Source: Bugula neritina
Lineage: Eukaryota; Bryozoa; Gymnolaemata; Cheilostomatida; Bugulidae
DNA length: 64,000 nt
Assembly (NCBI GenBank): GCA_964035545.1
Contig: OZ037766.1
Location: forward strand, 12,471,722-12,535,721
Reading direction: 5' to 3'
Part shown: positions 27,136 to 37,100 of the stretch, piece by piece
How the letters are laid out: the number at the start of each line of letters is the position of its first letter
Position numbering within the stretch: position 1 is the stretch's first letter
Notes under the pieces: model-generated
What the model saw: the letters and a program-made list of their open reading frames with translations, nothing else
The model's database searches: none
What the model was told of the DNA's origin: nothing
Made by a program: the position numbers and the translations under genes

Positions 27136-28209
27136 ATGGAAACGGGCTCGATGCCAGTAAATTCTGAACTAATTCGACAGATTGAATCAGAATTACTGGG
27201 AACCACGTTTCATGTGAATGACGATGAAGACACTGTAATGGCCGACGGTCTGTTAGACCTGGAGCTAGACACTGTTCTTGGTCAGTCCACACATGATTCA
27301 TCAGTTCCTCGAGTGCATTCCAAAAGCTGTGACTCTCAGGCTAGCAACGGTCGACAGTCATTAGAATTATGTTGTAAAGATCCACCGCGATCTAACAATA
27401 ATTCTACTTTTGTAGACACACTCGCGCCCGTCTCTCCGGGCATGCCTTCTCTAGAGATGGCGTGGGACCCAGAGCCGGCCCCAACAACTTCTACAACCAG
27501 GCAACTGCCACCCCAGTTGGAAGCAACCTCCAACTGGATTACCCCTGCCACAGAGAGAGAAATCAGGACCCATCAAGGAGGTGAGAGTAATCGTGAATGC
27601 AACCTCTGCCAACAGCGATTCACAACCCACCGCAGACTAAAAGTACACTTGCCGCAGCACTACATCACCACTTTCTGCCCTTGCGGAGAATATAGCTACA
27701 ATCGTGATTACCTATTGCGGCACCAACGTACTATGCAGTGTTATCAAGGGCATGTCTATGAAGTAGACGAATCATCCTATCCTGCCTTTCTCAACGCCAT
27801 CAAACCACTCATCACTGACTCAGCTCGGCTATCTCGCCTGGAGCAAGGCTTCCCTTCCCCGCGACCCATCATCTCTGGAGCCGCAGATAAACCTACACAG
27901 TCTACTAACTCTCCACCTCACAGTCCTCTACGCATGCCGCATACCTTTCCTCGTGTCGTACTACAGAGGGTAGACACAAATGCGTATACACTCCCTCCTC
28001 CCCTTCCATCCTCAGAGCGGAAAAGACATAGACAGCCGACTTCCTCTCGCTCGTCCCCCTGGGCCCGCAACCTACGTGAAGTAGAAGCTAGGGCACACGA
28101 CTTGGAGCAAGAAGTGTACAGACTGGCCCCACGGGTGCAGGCTGCATCCAGTGAACTCAAATATTTACAGGAGTCTATTAAACGCATGAAGCGTGTGGCC
28201 CGCAGTTAA
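27136..28209 (+). CDS. ORF3 of the gypsy element: C2H2-type zinc-finger and coiled-coil protein
   Basis: 357 codons between pol and the 3' LTR, where env lies in retrovirus-like elements. No signal peptide or membrane segment is seen, so it is not envelope-like. Residues about 155-172 form a C2H2 finger (CNLCQQRFTTH...H...H, C-x2-C-x12-H-x3-H). About 182-202 form a second, C-x-C-x12-H-x5-C finger. A Ser/Pro-rich middle follows. The last 55 residues are a heptad-like helix (LREVEARAHDLEQEVYRL and onward), probably a coiled coil. A nucleic-acid-binding or assembly role is inferred; it might compensate for the knuckle-less Gag. Base composition matches the element, not the host, so it belongs to the element. 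The family is not recognised. Confidence 0.85.
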   Translation: METGSMPVNSELIRQIESELLGTTFHVNDDEDTVMADGLLDLELDTVLGQSTHDSSVPRVHSKSCDSQASNGRQSLELCCKDPPRSNNNSTFVDTLAPVSPGMPSLEMAWDPEPAPTTSTTRQLPPQLEATSNWITPATEREIRTHQGGESNRECNLCQQRFTTHRRLKVHLPQHYITTFCPCGEYSYNRDYLLRHQRTMQCYQGHVYEVDESSYPAFLNAIKPLITDSARLSRLEQGFPSPRPIISGAADKPTQSTNSPPHSPLRMPHTFPRVVLQRVDTNAYTLPPPLPSSERKRHRQPTSSRSSPWARNLREVEARAHDLEQEVYRLAPRVQAASSELKYLQESIKRMKRVARS

Positions 28210-28465
28210 CTGGAATCTATCTCCAACTCTATACTACTCTTCCCCTACCTCTCTGTGGCATTCCCTACCGTTATGGTGGCACGTACTCTACATGTAGATA
28301 GGACTTTCTCTTACTTATTACATATTGTGCACGTTATATATACCTGTATATTTTATCAGTTGTTGTTTTTTTTGTATATACTTTTATACTGTTCTCTTAC
28401 CCCCCCACGACGAAGTATACGTTTTTTATGTGAATTTTATTTTATCAGAAAGTGGGCTTTCTGCT
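28210..28465 (+). other. Noncoding spacer between ORF3 and polypurine tract
   Basis: T-rich sequence after the ORF3 stop, with short unsupported reading frames only. It is the element's 3' untranslated internal region. Confidence 0.7.
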
Positions 28466-28476
28466 GGAGGGGGCAG
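28466..28476 (+). promoter_or_regulatory. Polypurine tract
   Basis: GGAGGGGGCAG directly abuts the 3' LTR. This is the expected plus-strand primer site for reverse transcription. Confidence 0.8.
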
Positions 28477-28782
28477 TGTGGTGGCTCGTGGAGCTACCAG
28501 CAACACAATACGCAAGGTTGCGTATTGACCCGGAACAATGTATTAGCCAATTAGCTAGGCTGTTTTATAAGTAATAGTAGCCGCTTCGCGCTACTAGTTC
28601 AGTTGAGGATAGTGCTGTAAATTAAATAGACGTGCGTATCATTACTGTTGTACATTGGATTTTATTATGTATTCTTGTATTAAAATATAACGATATCTAC
28701 TCGACTTAACTCGGTGAAGTTTCTCTAGTGATAAATAGACTCTCTTGGTGGCACATCAACCCTAAATCTGGAAATCATAACA
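28477..28782 (+). repeat. 3' LTR
   Basis: 306 bp, the same sequence as the 5' LTR by eye, followed by the CTAT target duplicate. Confidence 0.97.
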
Positions 28783-29060
28783 CTATTAGTATTAGTATTG
28801 AATTAAAATATCAATATGAGTTAATCATAATGATAATGTTATACTAAATCTAATAGTATAACATGTATTAATAGTTATCTGAGTAATACTTATAGTTATA
28901 CTTATATTTATATTTATAGCAATGCTAATACTAATAGTTGTAATCTATTATTAATCTTGTAACCAACTGACAGTAAGTGTAACTTCAACTTCAAGTTCAA
29001 ACTTGTAAGTTGTAGCTCATAGTCATAGTGATAGTATTAGTTGCCAAGTCTAACACAGGA
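28783..29060. repeat. Degenerate triplet/hexamer simple-sequence cluster
   Basis: Runs of ATT, AGT, ACT, AAT and ATA triplets in both orientations (CTATTAGTATTAGTATTG, CTAATACTAATAG), then ACTTCAACTTCAAG-type units. The LTR element inserted inside or at the edge of this cluster. Confidence 0.7.
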
Positions 29061-29827
29061 ACAGCAGGTATTGTATTTGTATATTAATTCAAAGAACTAT
29101 GAAGTTACAATTAATATCATAACTCAATGTTCAAGTAAAATTTAATTAATTACCAGCAGAAAATTGTCTTATCAAAGCCATAGAAGTTTTATTCTTGACT
29201 TGAACCTTTACTCGTCTTTTAGTTTCACTCCATCAATATAAGGTGTACTTGTAGCTGCCTATGACCTTGAATTTTGCAACTGTGATCAGCCAAAACCAAA
29301 CCTAAAACCAAAATCGAGTATGAAATCAACACGATAATTTACAAAATACGAGCTTATAGAACGCGGGTTATGTGTTACTTAAAAGTAGCAGAGCCTATCA
29401 ATAGCGTTATTTTAGAAATGTCATTGTTTTCAGAGTTGTGCTTTCTAAACCAATCCATTGAGTAATTCGAGCCGTGAAGCTTTATCGGGTTTCCTGCTGA
29501 TTCGATTTATATACAAAATATAAAGTGAAGTTTGTTGAGGTACACCGCTCTCATAGGTGTATCTAGTCAAATTATTAATATTATATCAAATTTTCATGTC
29601 ACCTTGCCTTACTAGATTAGGGATTTTCCGGAAATATTTCGAATCGTGTATGTAAAAGTGTGCAATTTTACAAAAGAAGACTAAAGTGCATTGAAAAGTG
29701 TTGCTCTCTTAAAAGTGAAATTAACATAGACAAAGTGGCTTTTTCGATCGATTTTGGAAGTCACTTCCCTGATTCAACACTCAACTTTAAGAAGCCTAAA
29801 GCTAAAGTTAAAACTAGCTCTACTGCT
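29061..29827. other. KCMF1 upstream region and 5' UTR
   Basis: Probably holds the promoter and 5' UTR of KCMF1. A reading frame from 29660 runs in frame into the KCMF1 start, but family members begin at the downstream ATG, so it is taken as 5' UTR. I see no clear TATA box. Confidence 0.45.
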
Positions 29828-32800
29828 ATGTCCAGTCACGAAAGTTAGTAATTAACCATTTTACGTTCAGTTTTTGTTTTAGTTTTACTGAGTTTTTAGT
29901 CGCCGTGCCTTGTAGTTTCATCACATTGATAATTGACTATCATTATCATGATCATCTCAGTCTCACCTTTTCTTTGAGATTTACTCCTAGTAGTAATAAT
30001 AATATTGAGTTCACTTTCAGCCTGTTGTATCACATTCTTAATCTTACTTCTAATGATTTAAATTTTGAAGATGTTTAAAGTTTAACTTTAAAATGATTAG
30101 TTTTAGACGACCTAAAATTGATGTAGATATTTAAATTTTAAACTAACTCAGACTGAAACATAGGATTTTATATTAATATAAAATACTAGAAAGAACTTAA
30201 AACAGAAATATAAGCCTAAGGGTGCTATTAGTACTAGTGTTTTTGTTACAGCACTTTAGATTCAAACTTGGACACCAAGCCTAATAGCAAATTATTAGAA
30301 TGGTGTATCTGTTTGTTATTAAAATGCAGCAAATCCAAATTTTATATCATTGGGTGTATGACAGGTCAAATATTAAAAAGACTATTAAAAGAGAGACATT
30401 GCAATGCATTAATATGTTTTTTATCATAAAGAAACAATATGTCTATACTATGATCATGATATGTAGAATCTAAATTATCTAGAAAAATTTGTGTTTATTG
30501 TTGCAGGTGTCAGCTGTGATTCATGCATGAAAGCTAATTTTAAAGGGAAAAGGTACAAATGTTTAATTTGCTATGACTATGATCTGTGCAGTACGTGTTA
30601 TGAAGGTGGTGTGACAACTGGTAGACACTCAACAGATCATGCCATGCAATGTATACTCACAAGAGCAGATTTTGGTGAGCATTTTAGATTTCTTTGTATA
30701 TGTTTTACTTTGATATGTTTGTGTATCCATATTTAAATGAAGATATATTTCATGTATAAAAGTAAATGTGAAGCAGAAAAAACACTGTTGGAGATGAGTT
30801 GTGGTTTAAATTACCGTTTTTGCTAAGCTTGTTCGTATGAATAAATCTGTCATTGAGGATAATAACTTATTTACTGTAAGCTAATTTTCTAGTAGTAAGA
30901 TAAATTTATAATATACACCATAAAATCTGGTATATATTAAACATCAATTTTATGGTCTAGTAACGACTACACTGGCCTAGGTCATTGGTTTGAATCCTAA
31001 AGTCGAAGGTAATGTTAATAAAGGTATCTGATCATAATTGTTTCTGTGCTACTTTGAAAACCCTCAAACATGTTGCCATCGTTATTTAGCCCTTTTAGAA
31101 TATTCACCATCAAGGTTTGTTGCAGGGATGCATATTTTAAACAAACTCAAGTTATACTATAAGATATTTTAAGGAGAGTTACATAATTGCAGTTGATTTG
31201 CTTGACCACTGGTAATTGAATGTTATAGAATTATATTACGGTGGTGATGCTGTTGCCACCGATCAACCACAGTCCTTCACATGTCCTTATTGTGGAAGCA
31301 TGGGCTTTTCTGAGGATACGCTATCTGATCATGTTACTTCAATGCACAGTGACTCCAGCACAGAAGTTGTAAGTCACGTAGCTATTGTTGTGTAAACTAT
31401 AAAGTTTTTGTGTATTTGTTATTAAAGTTTATAGATTACCCTACTGTGACTGCTACCCTTTTTGCGGCGTGATACATTTTTTATTAGTAGTTTTTCAGTG
31501 CTGTATCTTGCAACTGGTTTTATTTTTACCTGCATTTTGGTAGAGTTCTTAATGCATAAGCGCAGTTATGATGATTGGTATGCAATGCCTCACTTATGTT
31601 GTAGATATGCCCCATATGTGCTGCACAGCCCGGAGGAGATCCGAATATGGTTTCTGATGACTTCCAGGATCATCTAGCAATGGAGCATAGGAGTGGCCGA
31701 GGTAGCTTACATGTATATGAGGCTGAGTTGCCAGGTAACATGCATAGAGCTCAAAGACGGCTAGCTACGTCCTCCAGGAGAGGCAATAGACAAAGACATT
31801 ATACGCCATCTACGACTAGTAGTATGGCCAACAGTCAATCAGCTATTCTCAGAGAATCTATGGATCCAATAGCTGGTATGTATAGGTTAAACGGCATATC
31901 CAGACTCGATTCATTCAAAGACATTCCGATATGCTATAGTTCGTTTGATTGTGCAGCATATTTACCAAATGTATTCTATGCTTAATAGTTTTGTGACTTT
32001 CTTGGCTAAATCTTTTGGTATATAAGCTAAGTTTCTTTGAAATTAAAATTTGAATGAGAGCATATGCAATGTGGCTATTTAATGATTGATTATAGATTCA
32101 AAACCTATCAACTGCAGCATTGTAGTGAGTTGTACAAGTGATAAAATAAATTGGCATATAAATCTGATAGACTGATTTATATATAATTCTATTGAAGAAC
32201 TTCTACAGTGATTTTCCAAACAAAGTGATGATTTTATAATTGCTACTGTTTTCTTTTACATATATTATCCGCTTGTGTGTATTGACAGAATTACTATCAC
32301 ATTTATCGGGTGTCCATAACAGACTAAGGACACCTCAGCAATTGAGAGATATTCAAATGCAAATAGAAGCAGAACGTCAAGCTATTAGGTAAGAACTTGT
32401 TAAACATTATATATAGCCGTAAATTATCCAAAATCATTGTTTAGTGACTTTTGGTTTTCAAATCTATATAAAATATTGCATAAGTGTGCAGTATTTTAAT
32501 TCGTTTTAGTTGTAAAAGTATATACATTTTATTCTTAGAATTCCGGCAGACAGCCTGTCTTCATACAGAGAACACTTACAAAGACTTCCTCGGAGGGCTG
32601 GTATGTTGTATGAACCTGTAGCACAAGGCTCGTCTGCTGCCAACTCAACTAACGAGCCATCTAAAGCTGCTGCCTCTTCTACTCAGCCTCCTTCAACTAA
32701 TTCCAGTCAGAATAAATCATTGCTTCTTAGCAAGTAAGTCAAACATTTGTAGATGATCAGGCACTTGCGCAGCATGTTGAGTGAGCATACATCTTATTTT

Positions 32801-33571
32801 GAAAAGTGCACTACTTCAATAAAAACTTGCAATAGATAGTAGTGTTCCTAAATTATATTAGCCTATGTGATTTGATTTAAATTATTAAATTTGTTATCTT
32901 TGTCCCAAACATCATTAATGGAATTGGGTAGATCTATCAATATATTAAGCTTTCTTGAATAAAATATTTTGAAATAATTATGTATGTATGAGCTAAAAAT
33001 CTTGGAATTTAGAAAACTGTGTAATAACAGTTAGGACACAACCATTATAAAGCATGTGGAAAAATGGCACTTTAAAAGCAATATTTAAAACTAATAAAAT
33101 GGTCAAACCAGTTGTTTAAATGAGGCTCTGTAAATTAGAACATTTTTGATTAGCCAACATTGCCATCATTTTTCTAAGTTTACCCTGTAACATGGGTCAA
33201 TTCATTTTCATAATTACTGTATGTTTCTTCACTCAATTTTACATATATTTGAGAGGATTTTATCAAGAATTTTGTATTTCTGTAGATATTTAAAGGGACC
33301 TGAAATAAGCGGCAAGGAACAAGAGCAAAGAGAGAAAAGCAATGCAGAACGCAGTCTCTTTATTCAGGAGGTTCTGTTAGCCACGTTGACCGACACAAAT
33401 TTGTCAATTAGAAATTCAAATGAAAGTCAGGCTCTAGATACTAACAGTAGTATTTCAAAAGAAATTTGTTCCTCGAGCTTAGCGTCCAATGAAGAAAACC
33501 AAATTTCTGATCATTCGCCAACTAGTGAAGCCACAATCCCAAAAAATTCAGATAATGGTGGGAAAAATTGA
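29828..33571 (+). CDS. KCMF1: E3 ubiquitin-protein ligase KCMF1
   Basis: ZZ-finger ubiquitin ligase that works with UBR4 in protein turnover. Seven exons, 29828-29843, 30507-30674, 31229-31368, 31605-31875, 32289-32388, 32539-32733 and 33286-33571, all join in phase to 391 residues (the human protein is about 380). The start MSSHESVSCD matches the family N-terminus. Exon 2 encodes the ZZ zinc finger (CDSCMKANFKGKRYKCLIC, then YDLCSTCYE). Exons 3-4 encode the Di19-like C2H2 fingers (FTCPYCGSMGF...H...H and ICPICAAQPGGDPN...H...H). Exon 4 ends in ESMDPIAG, continued by ELLSHLSGV in exon 5. Exon 7 has the conserved NAERSLFIQEVLLATL segment. The C-terminal tail is Ser/Asn-rich and divergent. No defects are seen. 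Confidence 0.96.
30955..31095 (+). repeat. Diverged SINE-like repeat in KCMF1 intron 2
   Basis: Contains GGTTTGAATCC, close to a tRNA B box, followed by TTAATAAAGGTATCTG and AATTGTTTCTGTGCTAC. These align in order with the SINE at 11711. It is older or more diverged than the other copies. Confidence 0.45.
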
Positions 33572-34113
33572 AACACGTTTAACCCGAAGCAGTTTTTATC
33601 TAATTTGCTACTGGTGCATGTAGCTAGAGAGACAGAAAATGTTCGTTATATGGTATACGCATAGCCATGCATATTAGTATGCTCTTTAGTGCATCTGCTA
33701 ACAAGAATTGTTTTTGTGAAAAGATGGTTTCAACTAGGTAATTAGTAGACTTATATTGAAATTTAGTTAGTGAAGCTAATTTCAAATATTTTTGTGATTG
33801 TCTTTTGAATTTGGATGTTGATATTTGGTGAATTTCCCTTTCTTCTATTTTGCTTATAACGGCTTTGTTTACTGGCACTCAGAAAATGTCAAAATACAGT
33901 AAAAATTAACACTGAATTTACATTAGAATGACATTGTATTATGTTAATCTATCATTGCTGTATTGCACAAAAGAATAAACTGAACATATTGCACTATGCA
34001 TTTTGTTTTAAAGCATACTAAGTTATAAAAAAAGCAGATCTGGAAAGAGAAGCTTCTGGGCGGGTAGCATCTAATTAAGCTGGACTTGAACATCTGTTCT
34101 AGGTCTGATTGAT

Positions 34114-37100
34114 TTATTGACACTTGAGTTTGTGCTCTGAATGGCCAATTATCATTTGATAGTTGAAATATAGATAATATACAATGAAATGTGCACAAGA
34201 AAATAATGAAACTAAGACAGGCCAAAGATCAGGAAATCTCTCTGGTGGTTGAACAGCTACCGCACAAATTGTCAGTATTATCACACCTAAACCTGTGACA
34301 GCAGTCTACAAAATACACATGTTAACAGTTATCTACTGGTCTACACCTTTTTGAGATTCAGTCAATTTTTTGCAAAAAAATTTTTTATTACAATATAAAT
34401 ATGCCACATTTTGCAAATAATTTACTGTAATTGTATGTAAAAATGGCCAGAATTTGTTGAAAAAAATTATTTTTAAAGTTTGACTACAATAATATTGTAG
34501 TCAAACTTTAAAAATTACTTTTTTTCAAATATATTATATTTGTAAACATTCTGGGTAAGTTATTCTATCAAAATTTTACTTCATGTATTTTTTGAATATG
34601 ACAACATTAAACATACCAGTAGCTTCTTGGTGAGATTATTGAGCTTAGATCCGTAAAGGGCAAACAGTACAAAAGCAAGTGCAGCAGTTGTAGCCACATA
34701 AGCTAGTAACAGGCCATCTTTAATGAGCAGAGGCAGCATGCTAAATGAATAAGAAGAGACTATCTTACAGCTGATGATTCCAAAGTCTATAACTACAGTC
34801 ATGTAATTGTGCATACACAATAAATTTGTTATAGTCTATGTTTTGGATACTCATAAACACATTACATAACTTATCAAATTTTTAGAAACGAACAAATAAT
34901 TTGGAACACTTAATTTGCAACAGCCTCACAATTTGGAAATGTTCAGTGTTCAAGCTGATTAGTTGAAAAGTAAGCTATGTTTTTTCTCTGTTTTAACAAA
35001 ATTTTCACTAATTAGAATTTAATTGGTTTATGGAAGCTAAATGTCAAAAGTAACAGTCCAGATTGTTAAAAATGTGTTCAATAGAGCTACGAAAAAAAAT
35101 CAATTTGTTCTTAATGCATAATTTAAAAATGATGTAAGTTGAAGAGTACAGTTATTATAATTGTACTTAAAATAATGTTTTTCTTCGTCTTGAGTTTAAG
35201 CTGTTACATACTATGCAAGTTTTATAAATAGAGTTCAGGCCTGGCTTCACGCTCGTGAGAATCACACGAAACTCATGTGACGATTTTCGTGAGTTATCCT
35301 CTCGTTATGACCAGCCACACAATTGTCGGACGAAACACATAATAAATAGTCCGTGAATGAGTTTTGCACGAGATACAAACAGCAGAAAATTGCCAAATAG
35401 AGAAACTTGGTAGAAATGAAATAATTACTGTTGCTAAAATTCTATGGTGCTTATCGTTGATTGTGATTTTTCGTCCATCGTCATCGTTGTGTACACCCAA
35501 CGAAGACGACTTTGTTTGAATTCCCTCAAATTTTCTTGTATGATTATTTTTTCGTGTCAAATAGACGATTTCGTGTGATTCTCACGAGTGTGTGGCCAGA
35601 CCTTTACTTGAGTACCCCGACTTCAATTTACACATCTTCAAAAAAAGAACTTTAGTAGAAACATTAGTTTCCTCTATTGTAAAGGTATATACCCTTTGCT
35701 AATATAAAAGACAAAAGTTGGAACAGCTGCTGCACTTGAACTGAGTTATAATTCTATGCTTTCAACCACATATTTTAAGCTTTCAAGTGACAAAGTACTT
35801 ACCTGAAAACTGAAGTTATAGAAAACAGAGCAACCATGAAAGGTTCTTGATCAACAATAAGCAATGAGGATCTACAAGTTAAACAAAACTTAAAACTAAA
35901 GCATAGAGAAATAGACAACCAAGGTGGTTTATCAAATGATGTGGAAGTAAATATTACAAAATATAAAATACTTACACCAGTGGCACCAGGATTGTCTTCT
36001 CGTGAACTTGGTATGAGAATAAGAAAAAACCTAATGATGAGATTACCTACCAATAAAATAAAATACATATTTTTGAAGCACTATGAAGGAATAAAAATAA
36101 CATGTTTTAAACACAAGTATTACTTCTGGACACTACTCTATTATTATTAGAGCATTAACACACTTTAAACAATGCAGCAGTTGGGTTATGCTAAATCATC
36201 ATGTTTTGGAATGCCATGGATGAATAATTCAAAAAATCCCCAAAACAGTGTGAATTACTACAGTAATAGAACTAAAAAATTCTATTGATTAGGAAAGATA
36301 ATCACCTAAAACCTAAATGAAATTTTTTTTATAATTGTTTTAGGTACCTATTTGCTAAAACAGTAGCTCTGCCTAGTAAGACTGCCCTTTAGAAAATTTG
36401 AGGTTTTTTCAATTCATTTAGCATGTGATACACACATTAGCAAGTGCCAAGGAACTGTATAATAGAGGGGGGGGAATTATAATAATTTGTTCTGACGTAT
36501 CTTTTCACACGCATTGAAGAATAACATTCACAACATACACAAAATAAGGCACCTTTCAGCTAGTACAAAAAAGTTATGAGACGTAAATTCTTTCACAATG
36601 TTTATTTTTTAACTGAACTGAATAAATAGCTCTACTCACCAAAGCGTACTTGAAGTTTATCATTGAAGGGTGTGTTAACAGTTTAACAGAAGAAGGCAAG
36701 ATGGACAATAAAGTTGTAAACAAACTAAAAATATAACAACAACTGTCGTATGTAAGCAATCCAGAAAAACAATGACAAATACTGCAATTTTATTACTTTA
36801 GCAGCAGAAACTGTCTAATGATAAAATAAGCTACTTCATCCAGCATAGATGTGTGCAAGTTTTAGAATAGATATTTGAAGCTGACAAATTGCTAAAGAAA
36901 AAAAAGGATAGAAAACATTTTATAAACATAATTAGAGCATATAAAACCACTCAAACCTAACAAAAATGAATGAATTCTAAGTGCATAACTTAACAGGTAC
37001 TTGAATAAATCAAGTCAACATGACTACAACTCAGCGTTGCTGACGCTTAACGCTTAGCAAACAAAGTTCACCTACCAGAGACTAACAATGGTCGACTGTG

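Larger units (their letters stand above)
21335..28786 (+). mobile_element. Full-length Ty3/gypsy LTR retrotransposon with an extra ORF
   Basis: The element spans 21339-28782 (7444 bp), flanked by the four-base direct repeat CTAT (21335-21338 and 28783-28786). It has two 306-bp LTRs beginning TGT and ending ACA, which read as identical. Internal order is tRNA-Leu primer site, gag (21678-22544), pol (open 22451-26998, -1 frame) with protease, RT, RNase H and integrase, a third ORF (27136-28209) and a polypurine tract. RNase H before integrase places it in Ty3/gypsy. Its GC content is much higher than that of the AT-rich host. All ORFs are intact, so it is a young, possibly active insertion. It landed in a degenerate ATT/AGT triplet repeat. 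Confidence 0.97.

Noticed and set aside
21678-28209. Envelope gene making the element a retrovirus
   Set aside because: The third ORF has no signal peptide, transmembrane helix or glycoprotein features; it encodes zinc fingers and a coiled coil.
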